A stretch of DNA of 64,000 bases from Caballeronia cordobensis (GTDB taxonomy: Bacteria; Pseudomonadota; Gammaproteobacteria; Burkholderiales; Burkholderiaceae). The notes beneath the pieces are model-generated. The model made no database searches. It worked only from the letters and a program-made list of their open reading frames with translations, and was not told the DNA's origin. Shown here piece after piece: positions 1 to 9,150 of the stretch. Where the stretch lies: positions 124,001-188,000 of the forward strand of contig NZ_FCNY02000002.1 of assembly GCF_001544575.2 (NCBI RefSeq), read 5' to 3'. Positions within the stretch are counted from its first letter, which is position 1. Each line of letters starts with the position of its first letter. The translations under genes were made by a program, and so were the position numbers.

Positions 1-114
1 TACGCGATGCGGCGATTCCCGCCGCCTTGCGCACGCGCAATATCGATCGCCTTCAAGGGCTTATCCGTTCGGCCAATGCGCCGCCGTCAGGGCAATTTCG
101 GGACGGCCCGCATG

Positions 115-126
115 TACAATACCGCC
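115..126 (+). promoter_or_regulatory. Possible -10 element directly before the dnaE start
   Basis: TACAAT at 115-120 is a good sigma-70 -10 hexamer and ends only six bases before the dnaE ATG. If used, transcription would begin at or next to the start codon. No clear Shine-Dalgarno sequence lies in the intervening bases, and the -35 region (about 91-97) is weak. A promoter further upstream, outside the window, is equally possible. Confidence 0.3.
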
Positions 127-3100
127 ATGTCAGATCCCCGCTTCGTTCATCTCCGCGTCCACTCCGAATTCTCGATCGCCGACGGCATCGTACGGCTGGA
201 CGATGTCGTCAAGGCTGCCGCACAAGACGGACAAGGCGCGCTCGCGCTGACCGATCTCGGCAACGCATTCGGTCTCGTGCGCTTTTACAAGGAAGCGCGC
301 GGCAAGGGTGTGAAGCCCATCGCCGGTTGCGACGTCTGGATCACCAATCCAGACGACCGCGACAAGCCCTCGCGCCTGCTTTTGCTCGTGCGCGACAAGC
401 AGGGCTATCTGAACCTGTGCGAACTGCTGAGCCGCGCGTGGCTGACGAATCAGTATCGCGGCCGCGCCGAGGTCATGCTGGAGTGGCTCGAAGGCGGCCT
501 GGCGCAAGGCCTGCTCGCGCTGTCGGGCGCGCAGACGGGCGATATCGGCATGGCGTTCGCCGCGGGCAATGCGGCGAGCGCGCAACGTCACGCCGAGCGC
601 TGGGCGAAGCTCTTTCCCAATGCGTTCTACATCGAACTGCAGCGCGCGGGACAGCCGGGCGAGCAGGGCTACATTCAGGAAGCCGTCGCGCTGGCCGCGA
701 AGCTGCGCTTGCCGGTCGTCGCGACGCATCCGATGCAGTTCATGACCCCCGACGATTTCACCGCGCACGAAGCGCGCGTGTGCATTTCGGAAGGCGATAT
801 CCTCGCGAATCCGCGCCGGCAGAAGCGCTTCACGCAAGATCAGTTTTTCCGCACGCAGGACGAAATGTGCGCGCTCTTCGCGGATATTCCTTCCGCGCTC
901 GCGAACACGGTGGAGATCGCCAGGCGCTGCAATCTGACGCTCGAACTCGGCAAGCCGAAGCTGCCGCTCTTCCCGACACCCGATGGCATGTCGCTCGACG
1001 ACTATCTCGTGCAACTGTCGAAGGAAGGGCTCGAAGTCCGCCTGCAGCAGCTTTATCCCGATGAAACCGAACGCGAGGCGCAGCGCGAAACGTATTACGC
1101 GCGCCTCGATTTCGAGTGCGGCACGATCATCAAGATGGGCTTTCCGGGCTACTTCCTGATCGTCGCCGACTTCATCATGTGGGCGAAGAACAATGGCGTG
1201 CCGGTCGGTCCGGGCCGCGGTTCGGGCGCAGGCTCGCTCGTCGCGTATGCGCTCGGCATTACCGATCTCGACCCGCTGCGCTACAACCTGCTGTTCGAAC
1301 GCTTCCTGAATCCGGAACGCGTGTCGATGCCCGACTTCGACATCGACTTCTGTCAGGAAGGGCGCGACCGCGTCATCCAGTACGTGAAGGGCAAGTACGG
1401 CGCGGACGCCGTGTCGCAGATCGCGACCTTCGGCACGATGGCGGCGAAGGCCGCGGTGCGCGACATCGGCCGCGTGCTCGATCTGGGCTACATGTTCACC
1501 GATGGCATCGCCAAGCTGATTCCGTTCAAGCCGGGCAAGCACGTGACCATCGCGGACGCGATGAAGGAAGAGCCGACGCTGCAGGAGCGCTTCGATTCCG
1601 AAGACGAAGTGCATCAGTTGCTCGAACTCGCGCAGCGCGTCGAAGGGCTCACGCGTAACGTCGGCATGCACGCGGGCGGCGTTCTGATCGCGCCGGGCAA
1701 GCTCACGGACTTTTGCCCGCTCTACACGCAGGGCGAAGACGGCGGCGTCGTCAGTCAGTACGACAAGGACGACGTAGAAGCCGTCGGCCTCGTGAAGTTC
1801 GACTTTCTGGGCCTCACCACGCTCACCATTCTCGACTGGGCCGAGCGTTACATCCGGCGCCTCGATCCGTCGAAGCAAGACTGGAATCTCGCGCAAGTGC
1901 CGCTCGACGATCCGGTCTCGTTCCAGATACTGAAGAAAGCGAACACCGTCGCCGTGTTCCAGCTGGAAAGCCGCGGCATGCAGGGCATGCTGAAGGACGC
2001 GCAGCCGGACCGCTTCGAGGACATCATCGCGCTCGTGGCGCTGTATCGCCCAGGCCCGATGGACCTGATTCCGAGCTTCTGCGCGCGCAAGCACGGGCGC
2101 GAGATCGTCGAGTATCCGGATCCGCGCGTCGAACCTGTTCTGAAAGAGACCTACGGCATCATGGTCTATCAGGAGCAGGTGATGCAGATGGCGCAGATCA
2201 TCGGCGGCTATTCGCTCGGCGGCGCGGACTTGCTGCGCCGCGCGATGGGCAAGAAAAAGCCCGAGGAAATGGCGCAGCACCGCGAGATCTTCGCTCAGGG
2301 CGCGGCAGTGAATGGCCTGACGCGCGCGAAGTCCGACGAAATCTTCGACCTGATGGAGAAGTTCGCCGGCTACGGCTTCAACAAGTCGCACGCGGCGGCC
2401 TACGCGCTGCTCGCGTATTACACGGCGTGGCTGAAAGCGCATCATCCGGCCGAATTCATGGCGGCCAACATGTCGCTCGCCATGGACGACACCGACAAGG
2501 TGAAGATCCTTTTCGAGGATTGCGCGACCAACGGCATGAAGGTGCTGCCGCCGGATATCAATCAGTCGGCGTATCGCTTCGAGCCGGTCGCGGAGGCCGA
2601 CGGCACGCGCTCGAAGACGATCCGCTACGGCCTGGGCGCGGTGAAGGGCAGCGGCCAGAACGCGATCGAGGAAATCCTGCGCGCGCGAGAAGACGGCCTG
2701 TTCGTCGATCTGTTCGATTTCTGCGAGCGCATCGACCGGCGTGTCGTGAATCGCCGCACCGTCGAGGCGCTGATCCGCTCGGGCGCGTTCGACACGCTGC
2801 ATGCGAATCGCGCGCAACTGCTCGCTTCCGTGCCGCTCGCGATGGAAGCCGCCGACCAGGCCGCCGCCAACGCCATGCAGGCCGGTCTCTTCGACATGGG
2901 CGACGCCACGCTCGCGAAGCACGAATACGTCGACGAACCGATGTGGTCGGACAAGAAGCGCCTGCAGGAAGAAAAGACCGCACTCGGCTTCTATCTGTCG
3001 GGGCATCTTTTCGATGCCTACAAGGGCGAGGTGCGCCGTTTCGTGCGCCAGAAAATCGGCGAGCTGAAGGAAGGGCGCGACAAGCTGGTCGCGGGCGTCA

Positions 3101-3639
3101 TCTCCGCGATGCGCACGCAGATGACCCAGCGCGGCAAGATGCTGATCGTCAATCTCGACGATGGCAGCGGCCAGTGCGAAGTCACCGTCTTCAACGAGCA
3201 GTTCGAGGCGAACAAGGCGCTCTTCAAGGAAGACGAGCTGCTCGTCGTGCAGGGGCAGGCGCGCAACGATGCGTTCACGGGCGGCATCCGCTTCACCGTC
3301 GATACGGCGATGGATCTCGAACGCGCGCGCAGCCGTTATGCGCAGTCCGTGAAAGTCGAAATGAACGGCAACGCCGATGCGCTGCGTTTGCGCCGCGTGC
3401 TCGAAGCGCATGCCGCGGGCGCGCAGAGCGAACCGCCGCCGATGCCGGTCAAGGAAAACGGCCGTCAACGCTCGAGCGCGCCGATTCCGAACGGGCTGAA
3501 CGTGAGCATCGTCTATCGCAGCGAACATGCGGAGGGTGAGGTGCGTCTCGGCGATGCGTGGCGCGTCAAGCCCACCGACGAACTCATCACGGCGCTGCGC
3601 GGCGAGTTCGCGGGCAGCGCGATCGAGATCGTGTATTGA
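127..3639 (+). CDS. dnaE: DNA polymerase III subunit alpha
   Basis: Catalytic subunit of the replicative DNA polymerase III holoenzyme, 1170 residues, close to the usual length of about 1160. The N-terminal PHP domain begins at residue 8 (HLRVHSEFSIADG). The polymerase core has the signature GPGRGSGAGS near residue 360 and the catalytic aspartates in MPDFDIDF near 402. The helix-hairpin-helix region contains KSHAAAYALLAYYTAWLKAHH near 755, and an OB-fold lies near 990-1090. The ATG at 127 is chosen because family similarity starts with MSDPRFVHLR; the open frame continues upstream without similarity. It converges on the next gene with only 13 bases between them. Complete; high certainty. Confidence 0.97.
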   Translation: MSDPRFVHLRVHSEFSIADGIVRLDDVVKAAAQDGQGALALTDLGNAFGLVRFYKEARGKGVKPIAGCDVWITNPDDRDKPSRLLLLVRDKQGYLNLCELLSRAWLTNQYRGRAEVMLEWLEGGLAQGLLALSGAQTGDIGMAFAAGNAASAQRHAERWAKLFPNAFYIELQRAGQPGEQGYIQEAVALAAKLRLPVVATHPMQFMTPDDFTAHEARVCISEGDILANPRRQKRFTQDQFFRTQDEMCALFADIPSALANTVEIARRCNLTLELGKPKLPLFPTPDGMSLDDYLVQLSKEGLEVRLQQLYPDETEREAQRETYYARLDFECGTIIKMGFPGYFLIVADFIMWAKNNGVPVGPGRGSGAGSLVAYALGITDLDPLRYNLLFERFLNPERVSMPDFDIDFCQEGRDRVIQYVKGKYGADAVSQIATFGTMAAKAAVRDIGRVLDLGYMFTDGIAKLIPFKPGKHVTIADAMKEEPTLQERFDSEDEVHQLLELAQRVEGLTRNVGMHAGGVLIAPGKLTDFCPLYTQGEDGGVVSQYDKDDVEAVGLVKFDFLGLTTLTILDWAERYIRRLDPSKQDWNLAQVPLDDPVSFQILKKANTVAVFQLESRGMQGMLKDAQPDRFEDIIALVALYRPGPMDLIPSFCARKHGREIVEYPDPRVEPVLKETYGIMVYQEQVMQMAQIIGGYSLGGADLLRRAMGKKKPEEMAQHREIFAQGAAVNGLTRAKSDEIFDLMEKFAGYGFNKSHAAAYALLAYYTAWLKAHHPAEFMAANMSLAMDDTDKVKILFEDCATNGMKVLPPDINQSAYRFEPVAEADGTRSKTIRYGLGAVKGSGQNAIEEILRAREDGLFVDLFDFCERIDRRVVNRRTVEALIRSGAFDTLHANRAQLLASVPLAMEAADQAAANAMQAGLFDMGDATLAKHEYVDEPMWSDKKRLQEEKTALGFYLSGHLFDAYKGEVRRFVRQKIGELKEGRDKLVAGVISAMRTQMTQRGKMLIVNLDDGSGQCEVTVFNEQFEANKALFKEDELLVVQGQARNDAFTGGIRFTVDTAMDLERARSRYAQSVKVEMNGNADALRLRRVLEAHAAGAQSEPPPMPVKENGRQRSSAPIPNGLNVSIVYRSEHAEGEVRLGDAWRVKPTDELITALRGEFAGSAIEIVY

Positions 3640-3652
3640 GGCGCGTCGCGCT

Positions 3653-4414
3653 TCAGCGAGGCTGGTCGAGATGCGCCAGCTTCAGAAACCGGTAGTAGAC
3701 GGTCTGAGCATTGAAGACGGCGATCAGAAAGCCGGCGCGGCCATCGAGAAAACCGCGTCGCAGCAGGTAGGTTCGCGCAAATGCCCACAGTCCGCGCGTG
3801 ATCGCGATGCTCAGGCTGCCTCGCTTGCCTGCCGCGTGGCGCTGCAGCGCGCCCGCCGTGGAATACGCGTCCAGCTTGCGCAGGACGGTCTCGAAGTCTT
3901 CGTAAGAGTAATGCATCAGCTTGCCTTGCAGGCGCACGGCGGGTGTCTTCGCCGCCATCACCAGCCGTTCGTGCACGAGGTCGTCCGAGAAGCGCGCCGA
4001 CGAGCGCCTGAAAAGCCGCGGAATCCAGTCCGGATACCAGCCGCTGTGTTCGATCCACTGGCCGCAAAAGCTCGACAGGCGGTCCACCGCGTACACGTCG
4101 GCGGCGGGCGCGGCGATGGCGGCGCGGATCGCGGCGGCGAGTTCCGGCGTGACGACCTCGTCGGCATCGATGGAAAGCACCCAATCGGTCGAAAGGGCGT
4201 CGAGCGCCCGATTCTTCTGCGGGCCGAAGCCGGGCCAGTCCCGCTCGACGATCACGCGGGCGCCGTGTGCGCGCGCGATCTCCGCGGTTGCGTCGGTGCT
4301 GCCGCCATCGATCACCACGATGTCATCGGCGAAAGAAACGGATGTCAGGCATTGCGCGAGCCGCGCGGCCGCGTTGTAGGTGATGAGAGCGATGCCGAGT
4401 GTGGGTTGCGTCAT
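3653..4414 (-). CDS. Glycosyltransferase family 2 protein, LPS core type (WaaE/KdtX-like)
   Basis: Predicted GT-A-fold glycosyltransferase of 253 residues. The N-terminus has the nucleotide-sugar fold (LGIALITYNAAARL, then DDIVVIDGGSTDAT) and a metal-binding DxD-type motif in LSIDADEVV near residue 85. Further on, FCGQWIEHSGWYPDWIPRLFRR resembles the WaaE/KdtX group, which adds sugars to the lipopolysaccharide inner core at the cytoplasmic face. The start at 4414 (MTQPTLGIALITYN) is where similarity begins; the frame stays open upstream but reads as low-quality Arg-rich sequence. It is divergent from msbA across a 224-base gap, which fits a role in LPS assembly. The exact sugar and acceptor cannot be read from sequence. 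Confidence 0.85.
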   Translation of the reverse strand: MTQPTLGIALITYNAAARLAQCLTSVSFADDIVVIDGGSTDATAEIARAHGARVIVERDWPGFGPQKNRALDALSTDWVLSIDADEVVTPELAAAIRAAIAAPAADVYAVDRLSSFCGQWIEHSGWYPDWIPRLFRRSSARFSDDLVHERLVMAAKTPAVRLQGKLMHYSYEDFETVLRKLDAYSTAGALQRHAAGKRGSLSIAITRGLWAFARTYLLRRGFLDGRAGFLIAVFNAQTVYYRFLKLAHLDQPR

Positions 4415-4638
4415 GTCGTGGTGATGAAAAACGGGTGCGCGCCGGATGCATGCTGACGCGTATTCTAAGACCATCGATCGCAAGCGCCTCGCCGGTGAAG
4501 GAACGCGCCTGTAATGTGAGCTTCGCATCAACGACGGTTTAAAATGAGCGAAATTGTGACGCCCGGCCAGAAGGCGTTCGGCATGACCTTCCGCCCGGCC
4601 GCGTCTCGCGCGCGGGGCATCGCAATGTAGAGGACGAT

Positions 4639-6423
4639 TTGAGCGAGAAGCAGACACTGAGAAAAACCATCGGCGGCGGCGAGCATTCATCGTCCACGGC
4701 CGTCGTCAGGCGGCTGTGGCCTTATATCCGGCCGTTGATGAGCATCGTGCTGCTCGGCCTCGTCGCCATGGGGTTCGTCGCCGCGAGCGAAGCGGGCATC
4801 CCGATGCTGCTCAAACCCCTGCTCGATCATGGCTTCGGCACGAACGGCAGCGAGAAGGCTAAATGGGTGGTGCCCGCGGCCGTGATCGGCCTCGCGCTCG
4901 TGCGGGGCAGCGCGCAGTACGCCTCGGGCTATCTGCTTTCTTACGTGTCGAACAAGATCCTGCTGCAGTTGCGGCTCCAGATGTTCGATCGCATGATTCA
5001 CGCGAGCGCGGGCTTTTTCCAGCGCGAGACGGCGAGCACGGTCATCAACGCGATCGTCTTCGAAGTCAATCAGGTGCTGCAGATCTTGTCCGGCGTGGTC
5101 GTGACGCTCGTGCGCGACTCGCTCACTGTCGTCTTCCTGTTGGGCTATCTCTTCATCCTCAACTGGCGTCTCACGCTGATCGTCGCGCTGATCCTGCCTG
5201 CCATCGGCTGGCTGGTTTCGAAGATCAACCGCCGCCTGCGCCGTCTGAACCGGGAGCATCAGATGCTCACCAACGATCTCTCGTATATCGTCGAAGAGAC
5301 CGTGGGCGGCTATAAGGTCATGAAGGTGCATAACGGCGAGCCGTACGAGACCGGCCGTTTCACGGAGATGAGCAACCGCCTGCGCGGCTACTCCATGCGC
5401 ATGCAGGTGTCGGGCGGGCTCGCGCAACCGTTGACGCAGTTTCTGGCGTCGATCGCGCTCGCCATCGTGATCACCATCGCCGTGCTGCAATCCGCAAGCG
5501 ACCAGACCACGGTCGGCGGCTTCGTCGCCTTCGTGACGTCGATGCTGCTCGTCATTTCACCGCTCAAGCATCTGATCGACGTCAATCAGCCGCTGCAGCG
5601 CGGCGTGACCGCGGCCGAGCTGATTTTCGGCCTCATCGATGAACCGCCGGAGCCCGCGGGCGGCGGCCGCCGCCTCGAACGGGCTCAGGGCAGCATCGAG
5701 TTTCGCAACGTGTCGTTCAACTATGGGTCGCGCGAGCGCGCCACGCTGGATCGCGTGTCGTTCAAAGTCGCGCCCGGCGAGATGGTCGCGCTGGCGGGGC
5801 CGTCGGGAAGCGGCAAGACCACGTTGGCGAACCTGCTGCCGCGCTTTTTCGATCCCGCCGAGGGCGAGGTGCTCGTCGATGGCGTGCCGTTGCCCGAGTT
5901 CGCCTTGCGCGACCTGCGCGCCCAGATCGCGATGGTCAGCCAGGACGTCGTGCTCTTCAACGACACCATCGCCGCCAATGTCGCGTATGGTACGATCCCC
6001 AACCGCGAAAAGGTGCTGGCCGCGCTCGCCGCGGCCAATCTGGCGGACGTCGTATCGTCGCTGCCGCAGGGCATCGATACGCTCGTCGGCGGAAACGGCA
6101 TGCGTTTGTCGGGCGGGCAGCGCCAGCGTCTCGCGATCGCGCGCGCCATCTACAAGGACGCGCCGATTCTCGTGCTCGATGAAGCCACGTCGGCCCTGGA
6201 CTCGGAATCGGAGCGGCATGTGCAGTCGGCGCTCGAAACGCTGATGAAAGGCCGCACGACGCTCGTGATCGCGCATCGTCTGTCGACCATCGAGCGCGCC
6301 GACCGGATCGTCGTGCTGGATGGCGGAAAGATCATCGAGCAGGGTAGCCACTCGGAGCTGTTGCGACTGGACGGGCTCTATGCCCATCTGCATCGCATCC
6401 AATATCAGCAGCAGGCGGCCTGA
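4639..6423 (+). CDS. msbA: Lipid A export ABC transporter MsbA
   Basis: Inner-membrane ABC transporter that flips lipid A-core from the cytoplasmic to the periplasmic leaflet, 594 residues. The N-terminal half is a six-helix transmembrane domain; the C-terminal half is the nucleotide-binding domain with Walker [10 protein letters not shown] near 387, signature LSGGQRQRL near 490, Walker [13 protein letters not shown] near 511 and the H-loop LVIAHRLST. Translation appears to start at a TTG codon: GAGGA at 4630-4634 gives suitable spacing, and no in-frame ATG fits the conserved N-terminus ([10 protein letters not shown]). Flanking glycosyltransferases and the O-antigen ligase support the assignment to LPS export rather than a general drug exporter. 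Confidence 0.95.
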   Translation: MSEKQTLRKTIGGGEHSSSTAVVRRLWPYIRPLMSIVLLGLVAMGFVAASEAGIPMLLKPLLDHGFGTNGSEKAKWVVPAAVIGLALVRGSAQYASGYLLSYVSNKILLQLRLQMFDRMIHASAGFFQRETASTVINAIVFEVNQVLQILSGVVVTLVRDSLTVVFLLGYLFILNWRLTLIVALILPAIGWLVSKINRRLRRLNREHQMLTNDLSYIVEETVGGYKVMKVHNGEPYETGRFTEMSNRLRGYSMRMQVSGGLAQPLTQFLASIALAIVITIAVLQSASDQTTVGGFVAFVTSMLLVISPLKHLIDVNQPLQRGVTAAELIFGLIDEPPEPAGGGRRLERAQGSIEFRNVSFNYGSRERATLDRVSFKVAPGEMVALAGPSGSGKTTLANLLPRFFDPAEGEVLVDGVPLPEFALRDLRAQIAMVSQDVVLFNDTIAANVAYGTIPNREKVLAALAAANLADVVSSLPQGIDTLVGGNGMRLSGGQRQRLAIARAIYKDAPILVLDEATSALDSESERHVQSALETLMKGRTTLVIAHRLSTIERADRIVVLDGGKIIEQGSHSELLRLDGLYAHLHRIQYQQQAA

Positions 6424-6551
6424 TTCGTTCGCGGGGCGCTTTGTCCGCGGGCGCAGCGGCAAAGCGCATGGCGAGCGTTGCGGCGTGTCTTTGCGGTCCG
6501 TCGATACAATCGGCGATTCGCGAGCCTTTACCCGCGTTACTCACAACTGTC

Positions 6552-7565
6552 ATGCCTAATGCAGCTCCGAAGCCGGTGATTCATATCATCAACGGTTTCA
6601 TGAATGAAAACGGTGGCAGCGAGCAGGAAGCGCTGCACCTCGCCGGTCTCCTGCGAGACCGAAGCGAGTTGGCACTGTGGTCGTCCTCGTCGCGTTTTTC
6701 GCGCGATCTCGCGCAGCGCTACGGGATTCGCCGCATTGGCCTTCGCCCGGGAACGCGTCCGGAGGGGGGCACCTTCGTTTTCGTGGGCGCGCACTGGCGT
6801 CACACCGCGTGGCCGTATCTCGTGCGAGCGCCGCGCCGCCTGATCTACGTCTTCAATACGTTTCATCCGAAAATTCTCTCGCTGACGGCGGCGCATCCCT
6901 TCATGCTGCGCTGGCCACGGACCGAGTATGTGGCGATCTCCGACTTCCAGCGCAGCCTGCTCGGCGTCGAATGTGAAGTGCAGCCGTCTCCGATCGACAT
7001 CGCGCGTTTCTCGCCTTCGCCCGATCCGCGCCCGGACAACGCCCGGCCCGTGATCGGCCGGCTGAGCCGCGATACGACCGACAAGCACGATACCGACGAT
7101 ATCCCGCTCTATCGGGCGTGGATCGAGGACGGCGCGGAAGTCAGGCTGCAGGGCGCGACCCAGTTTTCCGCCGCATCGGGCGACGCGCTCGGCGCCATGC
7201 TCCGGATGCAAATCCTGCCCGAGGGCGCGGTTCCGACCGTCGCGTTCTTGCGCGGGCTCGATATCTTTTATTATCGGACTGGCGCGCACGTGGAGACCTT
7301 CGGGCGCGTCGTGCTCGAAGCGATGGCGTGCGGCCTGCCGGTCGTCTGTCACCGGCGCGGCGGTTATGCCGACTGGATCCGGCACGGCGAGAACGGTTTC
7401 CTTTTCGATCGTTCCGACGAGGCAGACCAACTGGTGCGCACGCTTCTCGCGAACGCCGGCCTGCGCAAAACGATCGGCGAACGCGCGCGCGCGACGGTGG
7501 AGACGATGTATTCGGCCAAAGCGGCCCGGGAACGTGCCGACTTCTATCTGCGCGAGCCACGCTGA
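6552..7565 (+). CDS. Glycosyltransferase family 4-like protein, LPS locus
   Basis: Predicted GT-B-fold retaining glycosyltransferase of 337 residues. The N-terminal domain opens with PVIHIINGFMNENGGSEQEA, the donor-binding domain begins near 170 (NARPVIGRLSRDTTDKHD), and the family E-x7-E motif is ETFGRVVLEAMACGLPVV near 257-274. The ATG at 6552 is chosen because the conserved N-terminal strand begins right after it; an upstream in-frame start would add 37 residues without similarity. It sits 128 bases downstream of msbA and 63 bases before the O-antigen ligase, so it probably acts on LPS core or O-antigen sugars in the cytoplasm. Donor and acceptor are unknown. Confidence 0.85.
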   Translation: MPNAAPKPVIHIINGFMNENGGSEQEALHLAGLLRDRSELALWSSSSRFSRDLAQRYGIRRIGLRPGTRPEGGTFVFVGAHWRHTAWPYLVRAPRRLIYVFNTFHPKILSLTAAHPFMLRWPRTEYVAISDFQRSLLGVECEVQPSPIDIARFSPSPDPRPDNARPVIGRLSRDTTDKHDTDDIPLYRAWIEDGAEVRLQGATQFSAASGDALGAMLRMQILPEGAVPTVAFLRGLDIFYYRTGAHVETFGRVVLEAMACGLPVVCHRRGGYADWIRHGENGFLFDRSDEADQLVRTLLANAGLRKTIGERARATVETMYSAKAARERADFYLREPR

Positions 7566-7628
7566 AAAAACACGACCTGAAAGCGCGCCTTGGGCGCTCG
7601 ATCCGAAACGGGGTAGCAGAACATCACA

Positions 7629-8927
7629 ATGCAAGTCACACACATCTCAATGCTGGGCCGTTCGGGAACGGAGTCGTACTCATTGTTTCTGGCGCGGTGG
7701 TTCGCGCTGATCACGCTGTCGCTGATCCCCATTTCGACGGCGGGCGTCAACGTCGGTTCGGCCGCGTTCGCGCTGTTCGCGCTGATTTCGCCCGAAGTCT
7801 GGCGTCGCGCACGGCCTTTGCTGACGTGGACGGCGGGCGCCACCGCCGCGCTCGCGCTGTTCGTCGTGCTGAGTCTGAGCCTGGCTTACAGTTCCGCTGG
7901 ATTCGCGGAGGCGCTCGACTTCCTGATGAAGTATCGGAAGCTGCTGTTCATCCCGCTCCTGCTGCTCGTTTTCGCGGACGACGCCGGCAAGCTCTTTGCG
8001 CGCGCTGCCGTCTGGAGCCTGTTCGCCACGCTCGTGCTCACTATGGTGCTGACATACACGAACGCGTTCGGCTGGACGTCGCTCGGTCCGATGCACGCGG
8101 ACGACCCGGTCAGGCGGCCCTGGGTGTTCAAGGATCACATCTCGGGCGGCCTGATGATGGCGTTCCTCGTCTGCCTGTCCTTTGCGCTTGCGAAGGCGGC
8201 GAGCGGCTGGCGAAGCAAGGTGCTGTATCTCGTGGCGCTGCTCGCGCTGATCAACGTCCTGTTCGTGCTTCAGGGGCGCACCGGGCAGGTCGTGGCGATT
8301 GCGTATGTCGCGATCTATCTGGTCGTGCAGGCGGCGCAGTTCCGCCGTTACGACAAGCGCGCGCGCCTGCTTGCGGGCGTGGGTGTGGCCGCCGTGTGCG
8401 TCTGTATCGCCGCTTTCGTGCTCTACGCCAAAGACCGGCGGCTTGCGGACACGGCGCAGGAAGTCTCGCAGTTCGAGACGCAAAACAAGAATACGTCGAT
8501 GGGCGTGCGGCTGCTGTTCTACCGCCGCAGCATCGAGCTGATGTCGCACCGGCCGATTGCCGGCTACGGCGTGGGAAGCGTGCGCACGCAGTTCGAGCGT
8601 CTCGCGAGCGCGCAGACCGGCGGGCATGCGGCGATGGCGGGCAATCCCCACAACGAGTTCTTCCTGATGGGCGTGCAGCTCGGGCTCATCGGCGTGGCGC
8701 TGTTCGTGTGGTTCCTGGTCGCGATCGGGCGAGAGTGCCGGCGGCTGGCGGAGCCCGCGAAGCTGATCGCGATCGGCTACCTTTTCGCGTTCGTCCTCGG
8801 CTGCCTCGCGAACTCTCTGCTGCTGAACTTCACGGAAGGCAATCTCTTCGTCTTCCTCATCGGCATATTGATCGGCACGGCGCCCGGGAAAGGCCGCGAT
8901 GTGGCGGCGGCGCGAGCGCGAGCCTGA
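7629..8927 (+). CDS. O-antigen ligase family protein (WaaL-like)
   Basis: Polytopic inner-membrane protein of 432 residues with about ten to twelve hydrophobic segments. The large periplasmic loop in the C-terminal half contains FYRRSIELMSHRPIAGYGVG (about 298-317) followed by NPHNEFFLMGVQLG near 339, the arrangement of the Wzy_C/O-antigen ligase family that carries the key His. WaaL transfers O-antigen from undecaprenyl diphosphate to lipid A-core in the periplasm. The location in an LPS cluster after msbA and two glycosyltransferases supports ligase over polymerase, but sequence alone does not fully separate the two. The start at 7629 is an ATG; a second ATG lies at 7650. Confidence 0.85.
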   Translation: MQVTHISMLGRSGTESYSLFLARWFALITLSLIPISTAGVNVGSAAFALFALISPEVWRRARPLLTWTAGATAALALFVVLSLSLAYSSAGFAEALDFLMKYRKLLFIPLLLLVFADDAGKLFARAAVWSLFATLVLTMVLTYTNAFGWTSLGPMHADDPVRRPWVFKDHISGGLMMAFLVCLSFALAKAASGWRSKVLYLVALLALINVLFVLQGRTGQVVAIAYVAIYLVVQAAQFRRYDKRARLLAGVGVAAVCVCIAAFVLYAKDRRLADTAQEVSQFETQNKNTSMGVRLLFYRRSIELMSHRPIAGYGVGSVRTQFERLASAQTGGHAAMAGNPHNEFFLMGVQLGLIGVALFVWFLVAIGRECRRLAEPAKLIAIGYLFAFVLGCLANSLLLNFTEGNLFVFLIGILIGTAPGKGRDVAAARARA

Positions 8928-8940
8928 CGATCGCTGGACG

Positions 8941-9066
8941 ATGCGCACGGCGTCGCATCAACACGATGTCGTGTTGTTTGACCTTTTCAAGACGCTGATT
9001 TTTTGCTCGATGGCATCTGAGACTCGCGGACAACTGCTCAACGGGTGGCCCGCAGTCAGCTTTTGA
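8941..9066 (+). pseudogene. HAD-type hydrolase remnant (N-terminal fragment)
   Basis: A 41-codon open frame 13 bases after the O-antigen ligase reads DVVLFDLFKTLI near its start. That is the motif I signature of haloacid-dehalogenase-like hydrolases (hydrophobic strand, nucleophile Asp, then DLFxTL). The frame then runs through residues with no family resemblance and stops at 9064-9066. A real HAD enzyme needs about 200 residues, so this looks like the surviving start of a gene whose remainder has been lost, immediately before an acyltransferase gene of foreign composition. A chance match is possible because the motif is short. Confidence 0.45.
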
Positions 9067-9150
9067 ACCGCTTTTCGTTGCCCGCGGATCGTCGGAGACT
9101 GCATCACGTACAATTCGAGACGATTCGTTCAGAAAGAAGATAAGGCAGCC

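Noticed and set aside
130..3528. Long open frame of over 1100 codons antisense to dnaE
   Set aside because: It mirrors dnaE codon structure in GC-rich DNA, is rich in Arg/His/Asp and has no recognisable domain. dnaE on the plus strand is unmistakable.
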